A DNA stretch of 64,000 nucleotides from Baylisascaris procyonis (Eukaryota; Nematoda; Chromadorea; Rhabditida; Ascarididae), in the NCBI GenBank assembly GCA_037389465.1, contig JAZARR010000234.1:186001-250000 (forward strand), given 5' to 3'. This document shows, piece after piece, positions 1-8,875 of this stretch. The notes beneath the pieces were generated by a model that searched no databases, was not told the origin of the DNA, and worked only from the letters and a program-made list of their open reading frames with translations. The stretch's first letter is position 1. The number at the start of each line of letters is the position of its first letter. Position numbers and translations under genes: made by a program.

Positions 1-348
1 ATTTCCATCCGTGCAATGCTGAAATTTGGTTGCTGGCCATCCATAATTTGGAGGAAACTACCTCAACTCCAAATTAACTGTGAGGATATTAGGAAGCGAA
101 AATCGCTAAGAATTTCTGGAATTCAGTGTTGTCAACCGGAAGGGATTTTTAAGTTAACCAAAAATGTTCGCAAAAAAGTACGTAGCCTTTAACCTTGAGG
201 ACGGATGAAGGAAAAAAAGGAGAATGCGTTTGAAGGTTTTAGGATACATGAAAGAATGATGAGGCGTCCGTAAAGTTGATCTTTTCCAGAATATTCATCA
301 GTTATGCCTGTCGCTTATTGTAGGTAAAGCTCGAAGTGGTGATGCAAG
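1..348. other. Upstream flank of the WDR75-like gene
   Basis: No open frame of note. A TTGTAG splice-acceptor-like site ends at 323, about 25 nt before the ATG at 349, and an in-frame TGA lies at 340-342. The acceptor could serve a spliced leader or a 5'UTR intron; the sequence alone does not say which. Confidence 0.5.
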
Positions 349-2565
349 ATGACAATTATACCTGAACACAATAGACAAATATTAGCAACGAGTCGCCAAA
401 ATGACAACGGGACAATCGATTGCGTTGTTATTACACCTGACAGTAAGCGTGTTTGTTTGGCTTCTGGTAAACAGGTCACTGTTCATGATGCCGAAACCGG
501 TCGTAGAGAATACATCCTCTCGGAGGCGTCCAAGATTGTCACCTTATGTTGTAATGATTCTGCAAGGCTAGTCATCTATCTCAGTAATGGAATGCGTGTT
601 GAGCATGACCTCACAACGAATACAGCTCTAGAATGTCGAGATTTACATGAACAACACTTGCTGACTGCATTTGAAGACAGTGAATCGAGAGCTATCTATA
701 CTGTTTGTGGTGATGAAGGATTATGCAAACCGACCATAAAAAAGATTACAATGGATACCGAAAAGGAAATCACAAAGGAATTAATCGGAAGTGAATCATT
801 TAAGATGCCAAGAATCCGAACATTAAAACAGCTCACATTAAGTGATCGATTTATGGCCGTTTGTGAAGATCTCTTCGTACGTACCTATATATTTGAGAGT
901 GCAATAATAAGGACCTATAAATTTACGGGTAAAGAAGAGTTTAATGGTGTTCGGAGTTGTTTTGTCAATGTGAGAGCATTTCATAATGTTTCACTTGTTG
1001 CTACACTGTCATTTGGTCGAGTTCTTGTTTGGGATAATGTTGTCAAGCAATTAGGAACACCAACACAATGTGTTCATTGGCATAGATTAGCGCCAAGTGT
1101 GGTACTTACTCCACAAGGTGCAATTATATCAGGTGGAGTAGAGGGGGTTATTGTGAAATATGCAGCTCATGGTTCTCGAACCGGTTCAACCGCCGATTCA
1201 TTTCTATCCCGACTTGGTGCGGCTATAAGTCATGTGGAAATATCAGCAGATGGTTCACTTCTTTTAGCCGTTCTTATGGATAATACGGTGGTAATGGTTC
1301 TGCTTTCTACGATGGCAGTTTATAGTCGTCTAGAAACGTTACAAAGACCAATAGGTATACGGCAATTTGCTCTTACGGTGGACCCATTGATGCCGCATCT
1401 TGTCGTGCACAATGGTAGACCTGGCTGCATACAATGGATTAACCCATGTACGATGATGACAACCGCCATGCTAGATGTAGTCTGTCAAAACTTGCCAGAG
1501 GTTATCCAACCTGAACCATCACCTGTATTAGCGCCACATATGGATGTATCAGCAGTGGCACTAAGTAAAACTACAATTATGACCGCTGAGCAACGTGTTG
1601 GTGACGAAATTGAAGTGCATATTGTAAAGTTTTGGCGTCGTAATGCAGTTGACTTGACATCACTGGAGTTCAGCACCACATATGAGAGCAGTATTCGTTT
1701 TGCAAGATCGAGCGATACTTCCGATTATATATTCGTGAGTATTGATACAGCGAATAAATTAGTCCTATGGGAGAGATATATCGATGAAGAGTATCCGAGA
1801 TGGACACCAGTACAAAGTGCTGATTGGAAAGGTTTACCTATAATGGCTGCATCACAGATTTGTGATGATGCTCTTGCTACGATACATGAATGGGATAGCA
1901 AATGTGACAGGCGATCGACGTTAGTCGTTTGGCGTTTGGCAAGTAGACAACGAATCCGTGAAGAGTTGTTCTATGATTCGATAAATAAATTAAATGCAGT
2001 GGAATGGTGTGCACCTCCACGGCAGCATATACTCATTGCGTGTTCGGCGACAGAAGTACTTGCATTCGATACACATACTTTAGTGTTCAAATGGAGTGCC
2101 CTTCATGCTAATCTTATGCTTGGAATGTGTGCTAATAGCTCAATTGCTTATGATGGTGCTGAGATGATTGTATTTGACGAGGAGATTGGTATCGAAAGAT
2201 GTACGTTGGAATTACACGATAAAGTTACAAGTTTTGTTGGCACTAATGCTGGCAATCGTTCATCGTTTTTATTAGCGAATCCAGGAGGTTATATTTCATT
2301 CGCATGTGAGCATGATGAGAGCTTGAAGAGAATTGAAGTGAAGAGAAAATGTAGTAAAACAGCTTTTGCGCGTTTATTGGATAGAAGAAGAAACGATGAA
2401 GATGGTGGGTGGGTTAATGCAAACAGCAAAGTAACGATTGAGGGTAAAGTGGCATTGGATATACTTAAAGGACCATCACATTCGATTGCTCCTGTTCCTA
2501 AAATTGCTCTCTCATTTATCGAGTCTTGCCTATTGCCTCCACTTCCTAACGACGGTACCGAATAG
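349..2565 (+). CDS. WDR75: WDR75 / UTP17-like WD-repeat protein (SSU processome)
   Basis: Single uninterrupted exon of 738 codons. The product resembles WDR75 (yeast Nan1/Utp17), a nucleolar beta-propeller protein of the t-UTP part of the small-subunit processome, needed for pre-18S rRNA transcription and processing. Landmarks shared with animal WDR75 are CVHWH near residues 241-245, FLSRLGAAISHVEIS from about residue 285, HNGRPG near residue 354, and a C-terminal block around 711-731 that matches the family's conserved tail. WD repeats are degenerate, as is usual for this family. It is shorter than the human protein (830 aa), mostly through a lost acidic C-terminal extension. ATG 349 is chosen because TGA lies in frame at 340-342. 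Being intronless is odd beside neighbours of 9 and 20 exons; it may be a retained retrocopy or a gene that lost its introns. No canonical AATAAA was seen close after the stop. Confidence 0.85.
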   Translation: MTIIPEHNRQILATSRQNDNGTIDCVVITPDSKRVCLASGKQVTVHDAETGRREYILSEASKIVTLCCNDSARLVIYLSNGMRVEHDLTTNTALECRDLHEQHLLTAFEDSESRAIYTVCGDEGLCKPTIKKITMDTEKEITKELIGSESFKMPRIRTLKQLTLSDRFMAVCEDLFVRTYIFESAIIRTYKFTGKEEFNGVRSCFVNVRAFHNVSLVATLSFGRVLVWDNVVKQLGTPTQCVHWHRLAPSVVLTPQGAIISGGVEGVIVKYAAHGSRTGSTADSFLSRLGAAISHVEISADGSLLLAVLMDNTVVMVLLSTMAVYSRLETLQRPIGIRQFALTVDPLMPHLVVHNGRPGCIQWINPCTMMTTAMLDVVCQNLPEVIQPEPSPVLAPHMDVSAVALSKTTIMTAEQRVGDEIEVHIVKFWRRNAVDLTSLEFSTTYESSIRFARSSDTSDYIFVSIDTANKLVLWERYIDEEYPRWTPVQSADWKGLPIMAASQICDDALATIHEWDSKCDRRSTLVVWRLASRQRIREELFYDSINKLNAVEWCAPPRQHILIACSATEVLAFDTHTLVFKWSALHANLMLGMCANSSIAYDGAEMIVFDEEIGIERCTLELHDKVTSFVGTNAGNRSSFLLANPGGYISFACEHDESLKRIEVKRKCSKTAFARLLDRRRNDEDGGWVNANSKVTIEGKVALDILKGPSHSIAPVPKIALSFIESCLLPPLPNDGTE

Positions 2566-2809
2566 GCTCATTGCGCCTTGTTGTTAATGTTATTGTTTTT
2601 CTAATATATAATTGTTGTTGCTGTTGTGAGAAGAGATCTTTTTTTGAATCGATGCAAAACCAGTTGCAATTCAACATACCCATGTTGGTGAACAATTAAT
2701 TTTCCATATCTCAAAAACTATTCATTTTGGCCTTTCAAGTTCCCTGTTTTTCCGTTGACGAAATCTTGAGCTGATAGCAACCGCAAATGTTGAAATATCG
2801 CAACTGGAG

Positions 2810-3128
2810 GGGAGTAGGGTGGGGAAAGGGTGGGAGTGGGGTGGGAAAAGGGTGGGAGTGGGGTGGGGAAAGGGTAGGAGTGGGGTGGGGAAAGGGTAGG
2901 AGTGGGATGGGGAAAGGATAGGAGTGAGGTGGGGAAAGGGTAGGAGTGGGGTGGGGAAAGGGTAGGAGTGGGGTGGGGGAAGGGTAGGAGTGGGATGGGG
3001 GAAAGGGTAGGAGTGGGGTGGAGGAAGGGTAGGAGTGGGATGGGGAAAGGGTAAGAGTGGGATGGGGAAAGGGTAGGGGTGGGGTGGGGAAAGGGTAGGA
3101 GTGGAGTGGGGAAAGGGTAGGGGTGGGA
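2810..3128. repeat. G-rich 21-bp minisatellite
   Basis: About 15 tandem copies of a 21-bp unit of the type GGGGTGGGGAAAGGGTAGGAG. Nearly all G is on the + strand. Because 21 is a multiple of 3, the minus strand shows a long Pro/Ser/Phe-rich open frame, which is a by-product of the repeat and not a gene. Every unit has several runs of 3-4 G, so the tract could form G-quadruplexes. It starts about 245 bp after the WDR75 stop. Confidence 0.9.
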
Positions 3129-3753
3129 CAAAAAAGAACTTAAAGGCTCAGCAGTTTTCGTAAACGGACATGTGTTCATTGACACCGTCATCCGCTGTTT
3201 TTCTTTCGTATATAATTCGTAGATTTTACTTGTTACTTCAATAGGGCGTATATTTGAGCAATGTTTTAAAACTTTTGGGCATTTTATGGCGGAAGTATTG
3301 TGCGTTTTTCTTTATTATTTATCGTTATACGTTATGTTGTTGTTATTTTTTTTCAAAATTCTTTCCCTTATAGTTCTCTTTCTATGATTCTTTTCAATTC
3401 TAGCAATGTTTTTCATTTTAAGCTTGTAAGCTTTCCCGTCAAGGTTTAATTATAAATTAAATAAGCTATTCGGTACCTCTGTTAGGTGAGCAGTGAGGTG
3501 AAGTGAATGGCAATCCTCCGCATCGCAACCGTTCCATCCCTCTTCTTTCCCAAATGCAGGCAATTGTGACAACGATCGCCTTTCATATATTCCACTGATA
3601 CACTTCGGATGTCATCTTTATAAGTGGGGAGACAACTTTAGAGAATTCCTTCACGCGATGCTTTGCATTATGTTTCTGAGAGTGCTTCTCAGCACAATGT
3701 GAAAAATAAAATTGGATTGCTACGATCGTCGGGTTGAAAACTAAGGGCAACAG

Positions 3754-3926
3754 ATGGACTTTGAAGCGAAAAGCAACAGATGGACCCAACATGACTGTAG
3801 AAATAGGCCACTGACATATAAGGCATCTAATGAACGGCGACCTAACCAAAAGCCTAGCAAATATGCTTCTAAACAAAAACTCGATAAAATACCACTCATG
3901 GATGACGACATTTTATTGAATTTCCT
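3754..3926 (+). CDS. Unassigned candidate exon, basic product
   Basis: ATG at 3754 opens 57 codons of very polar, Lys/Arg/Asn-rich sequence ending ...LMDDDILLNF and a split codon. A GTAAGG donor follows directly at 3927. The exon ends in phase 2 and joins in frame to the phase-2 acceptor at 4340. No family was recognised. It could equally be chance, since the interval is AT-rich and only short frames are open. Confidence 0.25.
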
Positions 3927-4339
3927 GTAAGGTATGTTCTATCTATTTTGAGGTTCTTTTTTAATCTTGTTAATAAGTTTACATAGAGTCATCAGTGAGC
4001 GAGTAATACTTTTGTCACCTAACCATGCGTAAGTTTTTCCTTTATATTTGTGACCATTGCGTTTATAGCCGAGATGCAGTCGAATTCCGAAATTCCATCC
4101 TATTCATTGGTCCATCGAATTTTTGTAAAATGTTACAGTGAACTAGGCAAGACAGATTTCCATATGAAAGCTGAAAAAAGAATAAGAAATAAAAACCATA
4201 TCAGGAGTGTGTATATTTTTGTATGCCGCATTATTTCTTCTATTAGTATTTTATGACGCGGGATCAATCACAGTGGTAACAAACATCAGCTGATATTAGC
4301 AAGTGTGGATTCGTAATGTAATGCGCAATGATTTTGCAG

Positions 4340-4441
4340 TTTCTACGAAGGTGGGTCGATCCGGCGATCGGAAATTGACAGAGACTTCCATTGGCGGAAA
4401 ACTGATCGACCACGGAAAGCAAATTCATCGAACATAGAGAG
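4340..4441 (+). CDS. Unassigned candidate exon following 3754-3926
   Basis: A GATTTTGCAG acceptor is followed by 33 codons rich in Arg, Lys, Asp and Ser (it includes RRSEIDRDFHWRKTDRPRK) and then a GTTGGG donor-like site. It joins the exon ending at 3926 in the correct phase (CT + T gives Leu). The opposite strand is also open here, which lowers confidence. No onward exon was found. Confidence 0.22.
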
Positions 4442-7266
4442 GTTGGGAAAATGATTTGCTTTATTTACTTTCTAGACAGTGCGCAGTTTAGTCGAAGTAT
4501 AGACATCTCATGATATGATAAACTAGCTAATGATAAGGTTGAGTGTCGAGGATATTCCAACTCGCCTAAAGGTGTAGTTTTGATATGACTAGAGCGGATG
4601 TTTCTATTAGTTCGCAGAAAGGTGGAAGAAATATTTCATGATGATCAGCAAACGTAGAAAAAAACCGTTTGAATAGAAAATCACTTGGTAGGATGCGTTG
4701 TCTAAGCGGCACTTAGATACCCGACTTCCGTTTGCCTCGAAAAATCCCTAAAAAGGAGAGGGCTTTTCTCTACGTACATTATAACAAATCATGCAGTTTT
4801 CTCAAAAAGCTGTTAGAAAACTTCAGTTAAATTTTGAAGTGTGATTTCTTTGTTCAGTGAAGATTAGTTGGATCTTTTCACGGAATACTTTATCTAAATA
4901 ACCAGGGTCTTAGAAAATATTTTATTGAGTTGGTTAAAGGAAAGGAAAACAAAGAATGTGTGAAAGTAGGCGATGATGCAATTCGACGTTTGGATATGGT
5001 TCCTTATTGATCAATGGACAACATGAACGCATCGCGATCCTTCAACCGCTTTGCCCGCCGCCATCAGAAAAGGTATTTAGTATATTCCTGTTCGTACTTT
5101 TTATGTGATCTTTCATATAAGGCGACTGGAAAGGCTGCTTTTTTCCGATGCTCTCTTTAGGATGAGTAGTAAAATCTACATTCTTTCTTAGTTTAATGAT
5201 GGAATATTGAGAGACTGAGCTCTAGATAGAGCAAGTTTTACATGACTTTTGAAAACACTTGAACTAATCAAGGCTTCATAGAAACGCATAGAACAAGGTT
5301 CCGACAAAGAAAACGAGTGTGCATAAGTCTGTCTTTAGAGTGGAGTGAAGAAAAGATGACAAGAGAAGTCGTTGGAGTAATAAATGGGAAGCGGGGGAAA
5401 GAATGGGAAGTAAGTAAAATGTTGGGAAAAATGTTTTCTAAGAAAATATTCGATAAGCGTTTTGATTCAAATGACAGTTTTCGTATTAAACCTTCATATG
5501 TTCAAATCTTGGGCCTGCGCATTTTTTCCCTACTTTCTTTTTTCTTCTCAGATTTTGCCCACATTCTCTTAGGCACTTTTTTAAACACTTTCTCTAGCAT
5601 TTCTTGTGTCTTTCGCCTCTATTCTACTACTTTTATTTTATTTTTTTATTTTCTTGTTTTTTTTTTCTCATGCTGCTTACTGTTAATTTCATCCGTTTTT
5701 CTTTTCCTTTTTTCACCACCTTCCATCCTTCTTCTCACGTCTCTGACCATTCTTCCGATGTTTTTTACAAATAGGTTATTTTTTAGACCGAATTTGATGT
5801 TTTCATCGTCGACGAATGCGCGTAGAGATTTGCCTTGAAACTATTAAAAATAAAATTCAATCTTCCCATTGCTTTTTTCTCAAAGAAATGCAATAATTTG
5901 TGATTTTATTCAAGACATGGTCGCATTATTTTTTTTTTGAAGTTTTGTGGAAAGACCTTTGATTAGAATATATTCTATGTGCTAGCCGTTCTTTAAAGTT
6001 ATCCTTCAGACGTTCTGAGATAAAGAGATTACGCCTTTTATTCCATAGTCTCTGTTTTGTTTCATTCTCTTGCACTTCTGTTTGTTTACTGAATTTGGCG
6101 GCCTAAATATTTCGGATGCAAATGAGATTTTTTTAGATGTAGGAAGTAAAAAGTGTTATTTAGAGTGTTGATAAACCGCTGGAAATGTAGACAAATGATT
6201 ATTTCAGATGATCAACTGCCGCGTGAAGCTAATGGGCACGTCGCATTAGCTGTTCGACAGAACGCTTCTCAACGATTTATATGATATATTGGTGGAATTT
6301 GTAATGATGTTTTTATTATTTATTGCACTAAACGGTAAAACGTAGCGATATTTTTCTTTTGCACAAGCATCTTTTGAATCGATACAGATCGAGCCTGAGT
6401 TGGTTCAGTAAGCTGTGACTGTCCAAAAGTTCGATCCACATCTTTTCTTCCCATTAGTTCTTCCTTGTTTACGAAGATGAAAGGGGAATTAGCATTGGTC
6501 CATTATGATATATTCAACACCGCCATCCTATTTAGCTGTCCTCTCTTGGGCTAATACTGTTCTGTTGACTAAGAATTGCCATTGATCACTATTTCTGGTC
6601 TAGATTCCAGTTCAAGGAAGGTGCCGCTTAAGGCAGAAATCGGCCTCTGTCTTGCCTTCATATATGTTATTTTTGTAATCTCATCTTTAGTGCATTCACA
6701 GGAATTGTATCTTTCAATTGGTCTGCTGAAGGTTATCTTACTACCATTTTCCACACAGACTGCCTTCAAGTTGTGGTCGGGTCGAAACAGCTCTTGAAGC
6801 GATGTTTTGTTTTATTAAACCGTTGATTTTGTCACCTTTGTTAATATCGCGTGCTGGGGATGAATTCTTTAATAAGTCACTTGTTGTAATGCCGCATTAT
6901 ACGTTTTGCCTTGAATTGTGCATTGATTTTGTCTGTCGTTTCAAAAAAAAAAAAGGTTTCTTCTGCTGGTATGTTATCGATTACAGTGACCAACTTTGAC
7001 GTTATTCTGGTCGTCTATCCACTAATTGACGTTAGCCAATGCGGGATGTTCAATTCAGACTGGAATGTTCACACTAAAGGACACGTAACTAATTGCAACT
7101 AGTTGTTCCCTCGACAATTGTCTATCATTTGTAGCAAGCTTTTTAGTCGAGGGATTTCAAGTTCTTATTTTTAGAATTTTGCAGCATTTTGGCATCATCA
7201 GGACCATGGTGGCTGAGTCCAAATGAGCAGAGAGATTTAAATCTTTAAACTTTATGTTCGCTTTAC

Positions 7267-7515
7267 CGTATGTGCAAGTGGAGCAGCCTGTAGCGGTGTT
7301 AAACTGCTTCCTTGTTTGAGAGGGAGATCTCGGTCCATTTTAAAGGCTTCCCAAACCCTCTTAGGGTCAAATTTCGGCCACAAGAAACAAGGGTATTGAG
7401 TGGGATGCTTTAGTGAAATCGACGGGAACGCAGTTTGTGAAAATGCCTTCTTGAATTTCTTGCAGTCAAGAACTGATGGAGGGAATCGTGATGTTTGGTA
7501 GAAACCTGAAGGAAT
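7267..7515 (-). CDS. Unassigned candidate internal exon (83 codons)
   Basis: An open frame bounded by a good acceptor (TTATTTGCAG, exon starting at 7515) and a donor (ACG then GTAAAG at 7266). It is exactly 83 codons and in phase 0 at both ends. The product has natural-looking composition, with FDPKRVWEAFK and DRDLPLKQGSSLTPLQ. A type II glycosyltransferase stem region was considered because a short N-terminal membrane segment lies just upstream (7642-7795), but no catalytic motif was found. Family unknown. Confidence 0.35.
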
Positions 7516-7641
7516 CTGCAAATAAATGACATGAAAGCAAGGAAGTTTTGGACAGTATGTGTTAAGCTCACTATGGGGCGCTTTTCATTATTATAAATTG
7601 ATAGGATCAGGTCTCTCTTAGAAGACAGACAATCCCCTTAC

Positions 7642-7795
7642 CCAAAGATTCACGAAAAGTCAGCAAGACGGCCAACACAATAAAGCAAAATGTTTTTCTA
7701 AAAAATTTGGGATGGTAGCGTTGCTGACAGACGAAGTTTTCAGCTAGGCTATAACCTGAATTGTGTGGGGAGTAATTTTTCCAACTCGTGTTCAT
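7642..7795 (-). CDS. Candidate first exon with a membrane segment
   Basis: ATG at 7795 opens 51 codons: a polar N-terminus, a basic pair, then a hydrophobic stretch (CFIVLAVLLTF) like a signal anchor. It ends at a TTTGG / GTAAGG donor in phase 1. The next candidate exon (7267-7515) needs phase 0, so the two do not join as drawn. Either a small exon is missed, one boundary is wrong, or the pair is not a gene. Confidence 0.22.
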
Positions 7796-8368
7796 TTGTT
7801 AGAAAGGTAGAGGAGAGGCGGTGTTCCACAGATCCCCTACGAAAAGAGGACTGAGGCCACTATCCTCAGGCAGATCGTCCATAGCGATACATCTACCAGA
7901 TATCTAGTGGTAGGGCGTTTAGGCACGGAACTGGAGATGCTTCTGGAACATTGAAATGAGAAACGGCACAACGTTCAGCTTTATTACTAAGATAGAATAT
8001 AGTTTTCTGAGCTGTTTTTGCCAAAACTGTTGCAGACGAGGTGCGACCTTGTCAGTAAGAACTTTCATCTGCAGAAACTAGAGCGAAATACGACTAATTC
8101 ATTAATAGAAAACATAAGTGCACTGTTAATACAATCAACGCTTAAAGCATCACCTCAATTCATTTGTGGCATATTGAGATTCACATTTTGCGAGAAGTCT
8201 ACAGATTTCGTCACCGATTTCAACAATTTCCGAGGACTTATATAAAAATGTGACAACGAATCTCTATAAACACGGAATATAGAGGCGTAGTAGTGTAATG
8301 CAACACTGCGACAACACATTCACTGTTGCTACAGCAGCAGCAGTTTGGCTACAGCAGCATTTTATTTC

Positions 8369-8875
8369 ATGAATATGGCCCCTATAAAGAGAGGGAGACT
8401 AAAAATTTTCCTTAAATACTTGAGAGTTACTCAAGGAACGTTTCACCTTTCAAAACGACGAAAACAAGTGAACTGTTGGAGATTGGATGACTGGAAAGTC
8501 ATTCAGAATTCTTCCAATATGAATTTTGTAATTCAACAACGTTTAAATGCCAACTTGGTCTCGCAACGAAAACAAGTGAACTGTTGCATACTAAATTATT
8601 CGAAAATCATTCAGAATTGTTTGAATGTAACGTTTCAAATTCAACAACGTTTCAATGAATCTTCGGTTTCACAACGAAAACGAGTGAACTGTTGGAGGAT
8701 AAATTATTCGAAAATCATTAAGAATTGCTTGAGTATAACGTTTCCAATTCAACAACGTTTGAATGCCTCCTCGGTTTCGCAACGAAAACAAGTGAACTGT
8801 TGGAGACTAAATTATTCGAAAATCATTCAGAATTGTTTGAATAGAACGTTTGAAATTCAACAACGTTTGAATTAA
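8369..8875 (+). CDS. Repeat-derived ORF entering the 108-bp array
   Basis: From ATG 8369 a 168-codon frame runs from non-repeat sequence (about 28 residues, basic) into four successive 36-residue repeats encoded by the first 108-bp monomers. Each repeat has the form RKQVNCWRLNYSKIIQNCL followed by IQQRLN and a Ser-rich turn. It ends at a TAA created by a monomer variant (TTGAATTAATC). A TATA-like CCTATAAAG lies at 8377-8385, inside the ORF's 5' end. Translation is not shown; the frame may be open only because 108 is a multiple of 3. Confidence 0.2.
   Translation: MNMAPIKRGRLKIFLKYLRVTQGTFHLSKRRKQVNCWRLDDWKVIQNSSNMNFVIQQRLNANLVSQRKQVNCCILNYSKIIQNCLNVTFQIQQRFNESSVSQRKRVNCWRINYSKIIKNCLSITFPIQQRLNASSVSQRKQVNCWRLNYSKIIQNCLNRTFEIQQRLN

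Larger units (their letters stand above)
3129..8368. other. Gene-poor interval with scattered candidate exons
   Basis: No complete gene could be assembled. The interval is AT-rich with homopolymer and pyrimidine tracts, for example 5520-5760, which gives a spurious hydrophobic frame. Possible exons at 3754-3926, 4340-4441, 7267-7515 and 7642-7795 are listed separately. A minus-strand open stretch at about 6569-6790 has protein-like composition but stops on both sides. CAG trinucleotides occur at 8331-8342. Confidence 0.4.

Noticed and set aside
2718..3191. 157-codon Pro-rich minus-strand frame
   Set aside because: It is produced by the 21-bp repeat, whose unit is a multiple of 3; no start context, splice signals or non-repeat coding sequence support it.
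5317..5838. 173-codon + strand hydrophobic frame
   Set aside because: It lies over a pyrimidine-rich tract (about 5520-5760), which gives Phe/Leu/Ser-rich translation; it starts at GTG, not ATG, and has no recognisable domain.
6569..6769. Possible retroelement envelope-like fragment (CECTKDEITKITYMKARQ region, minus strand)
   Set aside because: The composition is suggestive, but only about 60 codons are open, upstream frames are broken and no diagnostic motif or polymerase remnant was seen nearby.
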